NCBI GenBank assembly: GCA_030068145.1
Contig: JAPJBO010000084.1
Coordinates: forward strand, 248,001 to 312,000
Source of the DNA: Diplonema papillatum
Lineage: Eukaryota; Euglenozoa; Diplonemea; Diplonemida; Diplonemidae
Reading direction: 5' to 3'
DNA: 64,000 bases
The notes beneath the pieces were generated by a model. The model ran no database searches. It worked only from the letters and a program-made list of their open reading frames with translations, and was not told the origin of the DNA. The position numbers and the translations under genes were made by a program. Each line of letters begins with the position of its first letter. The stretch's first letter is position 1. This document shows positions 21,800 to 31,797 of this stretch, in pieces.

Positions 21800-22185
21800 C
21801 GCCGTTTTCTGCCAGCGCGACCCTTTTTACGGGGTTACCGGGCACCTATTGCAACAAACCCAGCCAACAGCACCGCAACACACTTTACCAATCATTTGAT
21901 CAAAAAGAAGCAAACCATCGCAAAACCAACCTAGAGGGCTCCGTCCCGCATCGAAGGTCAACCTGAGACTCAAAAAATTGAAGATAAAAAAAAAAAAAAA
22001 AAAAAACTGGAAACAGCCTCCATGGGTTAGCCGCAGCAGCAGTGCCACGCAAACCCGCGGGAAAACAAACGAAAAGTGAACAGGAAAGAACCCGTGCAAG
22101 ACAAACGACGGCTTGACTAGAACCAATTACGAAGTCTTTTTTTCTTCTAACTGCAGGCCTGCACGCCCCATCAAAAGCAACCGAA
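21800..22185. other. Intergenic DNA before element C copy 2
   Basis: A run at 21986-22006; no exon seen. Confidence 0.45.
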
Positions 22186-22478
22186 GAAGAAGAAGAAAGA
22201 AAGAAAAAGGCCGCTCCGGGTCCAGGAACGTGACGGTCAACCACAGCTTGCAAGGCTTGAGTCGGAGGCAGCACAGTGCCACAACCCCGTCCGCTCTGCC
22301 CTGTGGCTGACGTCTCGACGAGCTTATGTTCAGCGCAAGCGCTAAGCCCCAAGGTGCGCCACGCCTTGATGCTTTAGTTTGGGAAATCGGTAGCCACTTG
22401 ACCCGTAGGCCCGTGGCTCTGCAGTACCGCCGAACACGTGAAGCTTGGCTCCCGTGTAGCAGGCTTTCCCTGGTACCT
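22186..22478 (+). mobile_element. Element C (SINE-like), copy 2, with target-site duplication
   Basis: The element lies between two copies of AAAGCAACCGAA (22174-22185 and 22479-22490). It begins with a purine-rich GAAGAAGAAG tract and ends CCCTGGTACCT. Seen from the other strand it would end in a pyrimidine-rich tail, as a retroposed SINE might. About 293 bp, non-coding. Confidence 0.85.
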
Positions 22479-22514
22479 AAAGCAACCGAAAAAAAAAAAA
22501 AAAGAGCGTTGCGC

Positions 22515-22641
22515 GGTGTCACGGGATGTTTGGCAGCCGCTAGTGCATGCTAATCCATGTGGTTCATGTACTTAAAAGAACTCAATGCTAAACAAACATA
22601 ACGTGGGCGGCGCCGAAGCTTTACCAGCTTCGGCTGACACC
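22515..22641 (+). mobile_element. Element Q copy
   Basis: GGTGTCACGGGATGTTTGGC at the left and GGCTGACACC at the right; the interior is identical in order to 13847-13982. Confidence 0.75.
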
Positions 22642-23079
22642 ATTTGCGCACTTAACCATGGTTAAGAAGACGGCTGAAAGCATAGACACAAAGATAGCTC
22701 AAAGCATCTGCAGAATAACACGAAAAGCCTCTAGGCAAAAACCCGTTTGCACATTTCTTCTAACTGCTTTGTAGGAAGTGCTTGGGGAGACTGCCAGTTG
22801 CGAAATCTAAAATGTTCTGAACTGATGATGGTCCGCAAACGTGTCCGTCGTGGCGGCTTGAAGGACCAAAAACACGCTGCAGATACGACACAAGTGTCAA
22901 GTACAACCATCCCTCCCACGCCCCCCTGATGGGGGATTTCTTTCTCTCTCCTGATGTATGAAAGTAACCTGTTCTACTCAACGCGTGAGTTCTCCTTTTT
23001 TTAACCGCAGCACAAAAACCCTTCACTCTGAAAAAATGAGAAAGAAACCTTCGAAAACCTCGTATGTGTAGAGAGGAAA

Positions 23080-23259
23080 CCAATCCACCACGCTCTCGTA
23101 ACCCGCCGAAACCAATCCACCACGCTCTCGTAACCCGCCGAAACCAATCCACCACGCTCTCGTAACCCGCCGAAACCAATCTACCACGCTCTCGTAACCC
23201 GCCGAAACCAATCCACCACGCTCTCGTAACCCGCCGAAACCAATCCACCACGCTCTCGT
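23080..23259 (+). repeat. 31-bp tandem repeat, almost six copies
   Basis: Unit AACCAATCCACCACGCTCTC + GTAACCCGCCG, nearly identical copies (one T for C). The minus-strand ORF (WWIGFGGLRE...) is a by-product of the repeat. Confidence 0.95.
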
Positions 23260-23493
23260 TCTTGATGAATGAAGACATTCTTGTCGAATGCTTTCGCAAA
23301 GGGTCGTCTCTTCCTACGATCTAAAAAAATCACCTCTGACGTAGGAGTACGTACGACCCCCGCAGTCCCTATTGATCCCGCGCAACGAGGCCCTGAGAGA
23401 GACCAACAAAAAAGAGTCGAGATATTCGATCCCTTGTTATTCCATGCTTTATCATGCACGGCCCGAACGCCTGCTTTGGGCACGCTGGTTTGT

Positions 23494-23750
23494 TCACGTA
23501 GTAACATTTGGGGGGTTTTGCGATCGGGCCTGATTTTCCGTTCGTGATGATGACAGGGAGTCGAGGCTCATCTGGTAGATCCGGATTGCAATTCCTCCGA
23601 GAAACCCCAGGGATTCCGGGCGGCGGAGAGATTCCATTCGGGTTCGGGCTCTGAACTTGTTGCCAAGAACGAGCTTCCCTTTCCCAAGCTTTATCTCACA
23701 GCCAATCGGCAACGGCGGGCGGTACAAATGGCAGGCGTAGTCAGGGCAAC
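23494..23750 (-). CDS. Orphan terminal exon, unknown protein
   Basis: The minus frame reads GCPDYACHLYRPPLPIGCEI, KLGKGKLVLGNKFRARTRME, SLRRPESLGFLGGIAIRIYQ, then a Ser/Asn tail and TGA. Composition is fully protein-like with balanced hydrophobic and charged residues. Probable acceptor GTCATCAG|GTTGCC (exon start 23750). The N-terminal part has three Cys. No family recognised and no upstream exon located. Confidence 0.5.
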
Positions 23751-24049
23751 CTGATGACTGACGCCTACTCAAAGGCATTCCTCATTCAAGGAGAATAATT
23801 GCAATCGTCGACCCTCATCACGACACAAGTAGGCAGGCGGCGGGCCCTTTCTCGGTGAATTGTGTGGCATTTGCGTGGCCGTTACCTGACCACTCGACTG
23901 TACCCTTCTGGCAATCTCCTGCGCAGAACCCGGTAGCATGAGCTCCCAACCAACCTCCTATCTCGGGTATCAATTCAAATGCCTGACACCCGAACCCTCC
24001 AAAGACCGACCACCTGAACTGCAGAGCACACGTACTGCCACTACCGCAA

Positions 24050-24540
24050 ATACAACACACACACACACACCTAGTGTACGACACCTTAAAGGAACCATTT
24101 TACAACAATGGTCACCCGGAGACTATAAAACCCCCGGATCTCTAAGGGAAGGGTACACTCTAAAACCCAACGATTAACCACAACAGCACACACTCATTAT
24201 CTCACCGCGTGTGACCACCACCCTTAAGAACGCGCAGTGCACACAAAGGATATCTTCCCATGTGTTGCCAAGGTCACCCGGAGACTATAAAACTCCCGGA
24301 TCTCGAAGGGAAGGGTACACTCTAAAACCCAACGATCAACCACAACAGCACACACCGATTATCTCACCTCGTGTGACCACCACCCTTGAACACGCAGTGC
24401 ACACAAAGGATATCTTCCCATGTGTTGCCAAGGTCACCCGGAGACTTTAAACCCCCGGAGTTTCGGCAAGCGAACTTCCACTCTAAAAACCACCCGATTC
24501 CCAGCACTCAGGTGGGTCGACCGAGGACACCCTAAAAACA
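24050..24540 (+). repeat. Roughly 165-bp tandem repeat, about 2.5 copies
   Basis: Each unit runs from AAGGTCACCCGGAGACTATA through TACACTCTAAAACCCAACGA and CACACAAAGGATATCTTCCC. Copies start near 24104 and 24269, and a third partial one near 24431. The GGTCACCCGGAGACTTTAAA core is dispersed (7908, 25437, 30680, 34132, 57408). Confidence 0.85.
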
Positions 24541-24644
24541 CCGAACCCTTTTAAACCAAAACGCTTAAAACGTTCGACCGTCACACTCGCGGCATACACT
24601 GACGGACAATGGCCGAAGCGGGCGCCCGCCCGGCAGCGCCCGCG

Positions 24645-24790
24645 GGAGGATGCCTCTGGCAGTGCCTACGCAACGGACCTCCAGTGTTCCAGGGTTTCCC
24701 CCGGCTTCGTCCTATCCAGGCATAGTTCACCATCTTTCGGTCCCAACAAGTGTACTTAACCTCAAATCCCTTTCCAGTATATCAGGATCG
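24645..24790 (-). rRNA. LSU (28S) rRNA fragment, diverged and truncated
   Basis: On the minus strand: GAAAGGGATTTGAG, TTGTTGGGACCGAAAGATGG, TGAACTATGCCTGGATAGGA, CGAAGCCGGGGGAAACCCTG and GGAGGTCCGT. This is the conserved eukaryotic LSU segment around GACCCGAAAGATGGTGAACTATGCC. There are indels (ACACT after CCCTGGA) and homology stops on both sides. A functional rRNA gene would be kilobases long, so this is a pseudogene scrap. Strand and partner differ from the SSU scrap 100 bases away. Confidence 0.7.
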
Positions 24791-24894
24791 GGCTGTGCTG
24801 CGTCCTCAAGGATTCTAGCAATAGCAGCGGTGTGTGGATGAAACAGGTCAATCGAGTGATAGCACACGACTTCAAGTCGGTGCAAGCCCGCAAG

Positions 24895-24991
24895 AGCTTC
24901 TGCCCTATCAGCTTTTGACGGTAGTGTAGTGGACTACCGTGGCTGTAACGGGTAACGGGGAATTAGGGTTCGATCCCGGAGAGGGAGCCTG
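24895..24991 (+). rRNA. SSU (18S) rRNA fragment
   Basis: TTCTGCCCTATCAGCTTTTG, ACGGTAGTGTAGTGGACTAC, GTGGCTGTAACGGGTAACGG, GGAATTAGGGTTCGATCCCG, GAGAGGGAGCCTG is the universally conserved eukaryotic 18S segment preceding GAGAAACGGC. Homology ends abruptly at 24991. It is a fragment of about 97 bases, not a gene. Confidence 0.8.
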
Positions 24992-25106
24992 GCACATCTC
25001 CCTTTCAAGCGTTATTTCAGTGCGGCTTGTGAGTTTGGCACCCTCAGCCTTGTTAGGCCCACCTGAGGGGTGGGGTGCCCGGCTTTGGGTCTCTGACGAC
25101 CATCCT

Positions 25107-25130
25107 CACGTAGAATCCTGGTTCTACGTG
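25107..25130. repeat. Small hairpin
   Basis: CACGTAGAA and TTCTACGTG (9 bp) with a 6-base loop, just downstream of the SSU-like fragment. Confidence 0.6.
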
Positions 25131-26017
25131 GGCCACTAAGAACCGGGCTTTTCAAGCGAACAGCCCTTCTAGAAACAAACAGCGCCATAAGGCGTTCCTC
25201 CCCTCCCCCTGTGGGGACCTTTCCTCCTGCTGGGTGGGGGTGGTTGTTTCGCTTTGTTGTTGTCCTTTGTAGTTGTCGCTTGCCGAGGGCTTACGCGGCC
25301 ACCCGAATGAACACCGTTGTGTAGTTGGCGAGTTCCGATTGAGTTGTAGAAGCCCCCTCCCTCGCTGAACGCCCAAAGGAGAAAACTGTCCTCCTCCAAC
25401 CTGGCCGTCCCACGGGATCGTCGGAAACACAAGAAGGTCATCCGGAGACTCTAAAAATCCGGATTCTCAAGACGAAGCGAACTATAACTCTAAAAAACCC
25501 CCACAACCCCAGGTGCACACAGATTACACCGCCATAAGGTGCTGTTTTCTCCGACGACTCGTCGGCAGGTGCGCTCGAAACCGTGGGTTTGGGCGAAAAG
25601 AAATGTTCTTGGTGTCGGTCTCATTCGCCACAAGCTTGGCTAGCCATGGTTGTAAGTGCGCAAACATGGTCATATTTCTGCGACTCCCCAGCCTCAATGG
25701 TCAACCGGAGACCCTAAAACACTGAACCGTTAACCTTGTACGGACGAGTTTGTATGTGTGTTCGGCTCTACATGCTACAGAGTGAAACCGAGTCAAGAAA
25801 TATCCGCCTTTGCTGCTGGGAATCGATTTGCTGCGAAACCTTTCCAACGAGTCCCCAGGTTCCCCGCCGTAAAGTCATGAAACGCTTCAGCGCGACGCAC
25901 AGTTTCCTCCAAAAATGCCTTCCGCGCCCTGGACAGCCTCCATCGCCCAGGGGCAAGACCACGCTAGAAAGCGATACTGCCGGCCATTTCTTTTTTGTAT
26001 AAGCACCTGCTTTGTAG
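25131..26017. other. Intergenic mosaic of known repeat families
   Basis: Contains CCCACGGGATCGTCGGAAAC (25409), the GTCATCCGGAGACTCTAAAA core, TTGGTGTCGGTCTCATTCGC and GGTCAACCGGAGACCCTAAA. No gene seen. Confidence 0.5.
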
Positions 26018-26200
26018 GAAATGCTCGAGGAGACTGCCAGTTGCGATAGATCAAAGGAGGTGAATGTGCTGTAGCCCACACGAAACACAGGTAAATCTGG
26101 GTTTAGTGGCGGGCGTAAGCGTTCAACAAAAAAGACCCACTTTGTAGTTGTATTGTTTTCTCCCCCTCTAGCCTCCTTCGAAATGAGCACAAGGCAGTCC
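26018..26200 (+). mobile_element. Element A, copy 3
   Basis: Left end GAAATGCTCGAGGAGACTGC; the right end is truncated at AAGGCAGTCC, just before the CTCGAGTATTT terminus. Confidence 0.85.
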
Positions 26201-26464
26201 TGTGTCGTTGAGAGAAGGAGAAGGGAAGAAGCTCATTGCTGAGGAGAGAGGAAAAGAGTGGCGGTCAGCCGCAGTGTGCAAAACCCAGTTCGCTCTGCCT
26301 TGTAGTCCAGCGTAACCAGAGGTACCACCACGCACGCCTTGTTGCTTCGGTTTTTTTAAGTCGGTACACGGGCCAGCGTATTCCGACAGCAATACGGGGG
26401 AACTCCCGTTTCTCGTCCCTGGTATCTGCGGTTGTTCGATCGGACAGTGCCGTGATGCGACCAC

Positions 26465-27410
26465 TGGATGGACCCCGGACTCCCACTCCGGATTGCGGGA
26501 GTGGTTTTGCGGTCGACCTCACTCCCTCAATGCGGGAGTGGCACTCCCTCAATGCGGGAGTGGCACTTCCTCAATGCGGGAGTGGCACTTCCTCAATGCA
26601 GGAGTGGCACTTCCTCAATGCAGGAGTGGCACTTCCTCAATGCAGGAGTGGCACTTCCTCAATGCAGGAGTGGCACTTCCTCAATGCGGGAGTGGCACTT
26701 CCTCAATGCGGGAGTGGCACTTCCTCAATGCAGGAGTGGCACTTCCTCAATGCAGGAGTGGCACTTCCTCAATGCAGGAGTGGCACTTCCTCAATGCAGG
26801 AGTGGCACTTCCTCAATGCAGGAGTGGCACTTCCTCAATGCAGGAGTGGCACTTCCTCAATGCAGGAGTGGCACTTCCTCAATGCAGGAGTGGCACTTCC
26901 TCAATGCAGGAGTGGCACTTCCTCAATGCAGGAGTGGCACTTCCTCAATGCAGGAGTGGCACTTCCTCAATGCAGGAGTGGCACTTCCTCAATGCAGGAG
27001 TGGCACTTCCTCAATGCGGGAGTGGCACTTCCTCAATGCAGGAGTGGCACTTCCTCAATGCAGGAGTGGCACTTCCTCAATGCAGGAGTGGCACTTCCTC
27101 AATGCAGGAGTGGCACTTCCTCAATGCAGGAGTGGCACTTCCTCAATGCGGGAGTGGCACTTCCTCAATGCAGGAGTGGCACTTCCTCAATGCAGGAGTG
27201 GCACTTCCTCAATGCAGGAGTGGCACTTCCTCAATGCAGGAGTGGCACTTCCTCAATGCAGGAGTGGCACTTCCTCAATGCGGGAGTGGCCACTCCCTCA
27301 GTGCGGGAGTGGCCACTCCCGCACTTTTTCACTCCCGCATTGAGGGAGTGAAAAAGTGTACTACGACTTAGTAAGTATATATGGCTGCTGAAGTCCGGTG
27401 TGTAGCCATC
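26465..27410 (+). repeat. 22-bp minisatellite, about 36 units, with unique flanks
   Basis: Unit CCTCAATGCAGGAGTGGCAC + TT, with a G/A variant (GCGGG or GCAGG), spanning about 26520-27310. The left flank ACTCCCACTCCGGATTGCGG and right flank ATATGGCTGCTGAAGTCCGG match the short copy at 3239-3405. The unit length is not a multiple of three and all three plus frames stay open (up to 371 codons), so the ORFs reflect the repeat, not a gene. Confidence 0.95.
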
Positions 27411-27542
27411 TGACTCTTTGACGGCTTTCCTCGGTGCACTTACTTATACTCGCAGCAGGAAAAGGGAAGGCACTCGCTGTCCGCGCAAAGCAACGCCGAA
27501 CACAAAGCACCTTTTTCTCTCTCCCAAAAAAATATTAGTAAT

Positions 27543-27613
27543 AGTGGGGCGACCGGATACTCCTCGGAGAGATGGTCCCTGCACTCTAACTCGTCTCTCT
27601 CTCTCTCTCTCTT
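27543..27613 (+). repeat. Element R with (CT)n tail, copy 1
   Basis: GGGGCGACCGGATACTCCTC, GGAGAGATGGTCCCTGCACT, CTAACTCGTCTCTCTCTCTC. Copies at 46006-46076 and 55418-55514 have the same body and each ends in a (CT)n run of different length. Confidence 0.8.
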
Positions 27614-28035
27614 AATAATCGGGAAACCCGCGAATTCTGGATTCCTCTCCCTCTCCTCTCCCCCCGGCAAGCAAACAATATACCGCCAATTCCGATTTTC
27701 CTGCTCCGTTTTTCTCCTTTTTTCTTGTGTTTCGGCTCGTCCCAAAACATTTTTTTCAAAGCGGAACTTCTGTGGGGCGGGATACCTGGGGTGGGGTGTT
27801 CCAAGCCCTACCATTTCTTCACAAGTCTTTCATGCTCTCTTTTTGTGAATACGCACTTGCTCTGTGGAAAATACACGGAGGAGGTCGCCAGCTGCGAATT
27901 CCAAAAGCGAGGATAGGGGGAAAGCGTGCTGTGGCCTCTACACGACACCCCGGGGCGTATCTGGGTAGGGCGCAGGGGATTAGCTTCTACATCCACATTT
28001 GGACGGGTCAGTCCAAATTTGGAAAAGCCGGCGGG

Positions 28036-28231
28036 GAAATACTCGAGGGACTGCCTTGTGCTCATTTCGAAGGAGGCTAGAGGGGGAGAAAACAATACAA
28101 CTACAAAGTGGGTCTTTTTTGTTGAACGCTTACGCCCGCCACTAAACCCAGATTTACCTGTGTTTCGTGTGGGCTACAGCACACCCTACCTCCTTTGATC
28201 TATCGCAACTGGCAGTCTCCTCAAGCATTTC
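28036..28231 (-). mobile_element. Element A, copy 4, between two copies of a 65-bp sequence
   Basis: GAAATACTCGAGGGACTGCC at the left and CTCCTCAAGCATTTC at the right; reverse orientation. On both outer sides lies GGGGATTAGCTTCTACATCC ... CCGGCGGGGAAA (27975-28038 and 28264-28328). Either the element arrived with a long flanking duplication, or a local tandem duplication spans it. Confidence 0.85.
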
Positions 28232-28345
28232 CTACAAAGCAGGTGCTTGTACAAAAAAAGAACAGGGGATTAGCTTCTACATCCACATTTGGACGGGTCA
28301 GTTCAAATTTGGAAAAGCCGGCGGGGAAAAAGAAGAAAAAAAAAT

Positions 28346-28525
28346 GGCACTCGACCATCACCCAGGCCCCCGGCAGAGGCGGCCAATGTGCAATCCGAGG
28401 CACTCAGGGCCCAGCATTGTCGCGAGATACGTCGCGTCGCGCTGTGTTGAGCCCAGTTTCTGAGTGAGGACGCAAAAAGCCGTTAGCGGTCCAAGTTTGG
28501 AAAATCTGCCGGAGACCAAGCTAAT
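28346..28525 (+). repeat. Direct repeat, copy 1 (partner 28936-29120)
   Basis: CCAGGCCCCCGGCAGAGGCG, CGAGGCACTCAGGGCCCAGC, CGTCGCGTCGCGCTGTGTTG and GAGACCAAGCTAATGCCCC appear in the same order in both copies, which flank the exon-like segment 28563-28935. Confidence 0.85.
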
Positions 28526-28562
28526 GCCCCGAAAAAGAAGAAAAAAAAAAAAAAAAAGGCAC

Positions 28563-28935
28563 TGGCGGAGTTGCTCCGGCGGACGCAGGGCAGGTTGTCC
28601 TGGTTCGCGTCTGGTGCAGCGAGGGCCGGTCGCTTTGACTCGATGACCCCCCACCCTCTGTTCGCGAGACCCCCCCGGCACAACGCCTCGGCAGCGCCCT
28701 CCCCGACCAAGTCCCGCCTATATGACCCATGCATCCCAGTTTCGTCGGGGGTGCGGGAGGTGTGCGTCTTGTCCTTCACCACGCGGCCAACGTTGCCCCG
28801 CAACTTGAAGGACACGGGGACAGATCGGCTGCGCTGCGTGCTGTCGCAATCCGTGTCGACGGCCCACGGGGGTCTCCTGTGGGACGCCGCCAGCGCGGCC
28901 CGGTCGCCGTTTCTCGGGCCTTTGCCAGCGGGGGG
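28563..28935 (-). CDS. Orphan exon, unknown protein, flanked by direct repeats
   Basis: The minus frame reads AVDTDCDSTQRSRSVPVSFK, LRGNVGRVVKDKTHTSRTPD, ETGMHGSYRRDLVGEGAAEA and GGLANRGWGVIESKRPALAA. Third positions are over 80% G/C and about two thirds of codons begin with a purine. The opposite frame (with HGGLLWDAASAAR, which recalls methyltransferase starts) is open too but has poorer codon structure, so I favour minus. Splice edges: GGTGCAG|CCCCCC (acceptor) and TCCGCCA|GTGCC (weak donor). Sitting between two 180-bp direct repeats, it may be a mobilised gene fragment. Confidence 0.4.
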
Positions 28936-29120
28936 CTGCACCATCCCCCAGGCCCCCGGCAGAGGTGGCCAATGTGCAAATCCGAGGCACTCAGGGCCCA
29001 GCATCGTGAAGATGCGTCGCGTCGCGCTGTGTTGGGCCAGTTCCTGAGTGAGAACGCCAAAAAGCCATTAGCGGTCCAAATTTGGAAAATGGGCCGGGGA
29101 CCAAGCATAATGCCCTGGTA
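28936..29120 (+). repeat. Direct repeat, copy 2
   Basis: See 28346-28525. Confidence 0.85.
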
Positions 29121-29447
29121 GGGCGTATGCAAGGCAAAAAGAGTTTGCCAAGGATCCGATGGGGATCATTTTGGTGCAGTACCGGGTTCTCCTGAAGCTG
29201 CCCCCGGCAACCCCTTGTCGTCTGAGCTCTGCGGGGCTCACTCCGCAGATGCCCGTCGTAAAAAAAGAAAACAAGTGCGTCTTCCCATGCAACACTCAGG
29301 TTCCGCGCTGATGATGGTCCGCCTTAGCGTGTGTTCGTGGCTTAAAGGGCCGAAACACGGCGCAGACGAGACCAGTGCGGTGTTGAGCACATGTACATTC
29401 CAAGCACGTCCTTGCGACCCCCCCCCCCCGTGAAAGGCAGACCGTAC

Positions 29448-29585
29448 GGCCGCAACAGTAGCCGCCCCGTCCAAAAGAATCAAGCACCCGTGGCGCCTCC
29501 GAGTATTTTCCTCTTTGCTCCACTTCCGAAGAATGAGAAACGCACTGCTGTCACAGGTCACCATCAGATCGTCAAAGACATCCAT
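29448..29585 (-). CDS. Candidate first exon, unknown protein
   Basis: Starts ATG at 29585 (minus) and reads MDVFDDLMVTCDSSAFLILR, KWSKEENTRRRHGCLILLDG, AATVAA, exactly 46 codons to GCGGCC|GTACGG, a possible donor giving a phase-0 intron like those of the confident genes. Past the donor the sequence is a homopolymeric C/G tract and family F. The upstream sequence is the GGTCAACCGGAG repeat. Not recognised. Confidence 0.4.
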
Positions 29586-29637
29586 GCCATCGCGGTCAAC
29601 CGGAGGTTCTCAAATACTGCTCCCGCAATACTCTAAA

Positions 29638-29915
29638 TTGAGCCAATTAATCCCGCCCGATCGAACGTTGTTGAGCCTTGTAGTTTGGGTTAGAATGCAA
29701 AGAATCTGCGACGACTTTCTGGTGAACTCTTGAGTAACTTCCAACAACAGTTGCAACCGACTAGAGTTGCACCGCGGCGAAAGCGCGGAAAGAGTGGCCC
29801 TTCTGGAGTCACGTAGCGAAAAGCTGGCACAGTGTGGTACTCATTTGCATGAAAATGACACCCCACCAACGCAACAAGAAGACGTAATCGAGCGAAAAGG
29901 GATGAATTGGCTCAA
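29638..29915. mobile_element. Element L, long copy
   Basis: TTGAGCCAATTAATCCCGCC at the left; GGGATGAATTGGCTCAA at the right. The interior carries TACTCATTTGCATGAAAATG and ACGCAACAAGAAGACG, also found near 10630 and 11405-11445. Confidence 0.65.
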
Positions 29916-30255
29916 AAATACGGCCAACTGCATGGAACCGTACGATCCGATGTCTGTCCGTGGCGAACGTGCTCTTGTATCTTCCCTGGCACACTCCTCG
30001 AGTCTCTCTAACAAACCCCTTCTCTCCCGAAGCAGCAGACGGAGCCAGGGTAGACGAACGCCAGTGGAGGGAAGTTGTATTGGCAATGGGTTTTTTTTTT
30101 CTTTCTTTCAAAGGTAGTCTAGAACAGGGTATTAGCTACACAATTCTCAGGGCGCTGCCAGATTCGGACCGACCCAGGCGTTATGTTCTGAAGAAAAGAA
30201 GTTTTCCGAATGTCTTGGGAACGTGTACAAAGGCAGGCACAGCAGGGTCTTCAGT

Positions 30256-30530
30256 CCATTGCGGACTTGCGCCACTACCAGTCGTGAATTTGTTGCATTA
30301 GTGTGATTGTCAGGCCTTCGACTACCCTGAGCAACGTCTACGTCACATCAGATGGAACGCGTTTGTTGCGCCGCCGCGGGGGCGGCCTACGAGTGGATGT
30401 CGTTGTGGCCTCCCGGCCGGAGCCATCGGTGGATGATCCCTCGCTCGTTTCTTCGCGTTTGCGACGGTTGGCGCGCCGGGTGGACGCAGCCAGGGGCAAG
30501 TCCATTGCGGACTTGCGCCACCACCAGTCG
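30256..30530 (+). repeat. 32-bp direct repeats bracketing a coding-like segment
   Basis: TCCATTGCGGACTTGCGCCA + CTACCAGTCGTG at about 30256-30287, and the same with CCACCAGTCGTG at about 30499-30530. Confidence 0.8.
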
Positions 30531-30656
30531 TGTAGTGTGCCGGCTCTCGCTGGGAGGTGCCACATGTGTTACGAACCAGGCTTGCCAAAGCAAGCAAGTA
30601 AAGTGTTCACGAACGAAGCCATGCATGTCCCGCCAAACCCACCCAGGACGTATTAG
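30314..30656 (+). CDS. Possible exon, unknown protein
   Basis: After GATTGTCAG (acceptor-like) the frame reads SNVYVTSDGTRLLRRRGGGL, RVDVVVASRPEPSVDDPSLV, SSRLRRLARRVDAARGKSIA and DLRHHQS, then a C-x2-C (CHMC) segment. Composition is GC-rich as in the sure genes. Two other frames are open as well, so both strand and frame are uncertain. The 3' boundary is unclear. Confidence 0.3.
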
Positions 30657-31262
30657 CTTTAAAAGAACCCATTCGACGAAGGTCACCCGGTGACTCTACA
30701 ATCCCGAATTCCCAAGCGAACTATAACTCTAAAAGAGCAGTAGTGCAGCTTCCGCGTATCCTTGTCCACGAATTCCTGGTCAACGGCATCCTTGCCACAG
30801 AAGGCTCCGCACTGCGGTCAGCCATCCGGTAGTGAGTGTCTGGTAACAGTAGCTGATCCCCTGGTCTAGAACTATCCCCTGCATCCTCGCTCTCTCTCTT
30901 TCTCTCCCTCCTTCTGTTTCACGACCAGCAAACTCTTCTTCAATGCTCCCGACGCGTCAACCAACCCTCGTGCCACACGGCGGGCATCGCGGAAACGTAG
31001 GCGTTTTCATCTTCTTCTGTTGAACACGTCTGTAAGATTCTCCCCCCTCTCTTTTCAGGATCCTCCTCTTTTTTTTCTGTTCCACGTCTAATAACAAAAT
31101 CTCAAGCCTCTACGGTCAACCGGAATTTTCAACCGAACTTTAAAAATACCGACCTTCTACTCCACAAAAAACGCTAAAGCCTTCTTACATGCACTCAATG
31201 CGTCGATCATTCGTGCCCCACGGGAAGAATACCTCCTTCTGATGATCACGTTTCCAAGATTC

Positions 31263-31298
<36 letters not shown>

Positions 31299-31476
31299 TC
31301 AAAATCCTCCTTTTCCCTTTTCTCTGTTTCACGTTCAAGAAACTATTCTTCGGCGGAAAAGTAGCCACGACGAGAGACTGCAGAGAAGAAGCTCGCTCCG
31401 GGGCGAATCGGTGATCGAAGGTCAACGATCACGGGTGGGCAGGTTGTTTTTTTGTACATAAGCGCCAGCTTGGGAA

Positions 31477-31772
31477 GAAATGCTCGACGATTGCTGCCAG
31501 ACAAAGAACCGCCCCCCTCCCGTCTTTTACGCCCGGAAGGGTATGTGCGCAGCTCGGACGCCAGATACGAAGTAAGGGGCTTTCAACCACGAAACGCGGC
31601 CAAGGCAAGCACTGCTTGCCTTGGCCGCGTTTCGAAAAACACGTTTCCAGGGGACGCATGACCTCACGTCCGTTCAACACGTGGTTCGGTAGTTACAGCA
31701 CTGGATCCCTTGGGGGGGGGTGCAAAGAGGCACCTCCAGGTGAGCCTTCAAAGCAGCTGCGTCGAGTATTTC
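31477..31772 (+). mobile_element. Element B copy with internal inversion
   Basis: Left end GAAATGCTCGACGATTGCTG and right end AGCAGCTGCGTCGAGTATTT are in normal orientation, but the segment 31655-31706 (GCATGACCTCACGTCCGTTC ... CAGCACTGGATCCC) is the reverse complement of the corresponding interior of other B copies. Confidence 0.75.
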
Positions 31773-31797
31773 TCTTGTTTAAGCACCTGCTTTGTAG

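Noticed and set aside
23080..23259. CRISPR-like array (31-bp regularly spaced repeat)
   Set aside because: The repeats are directly contiguous with no spacers, and the genome is eukaryotic; it is a simple minisatellite.
24150..24180. Spliced-leader-like start CCAACGATTA
   Set aside because: Only a few bases resemble a diplonemid spliced leader; no donor or snRNA-like structure follows, and the sequence is part of the 165-bp tandem repeat.
26236..27371. Three overlapping ORFs of 291-371 codons with a 22-residue repeat
   Set aside because: A 22-bp unit cycles through all frames and lacks stops by composition; no start context, splice site or unique domain.
28571..29047. Plus-strand reading with HGGLLWDAASAAR as a METTL21-like methyltransferase start
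   Set aside because: Codon structure favours the minus strand, and no SAM-binding glycine motif follows.
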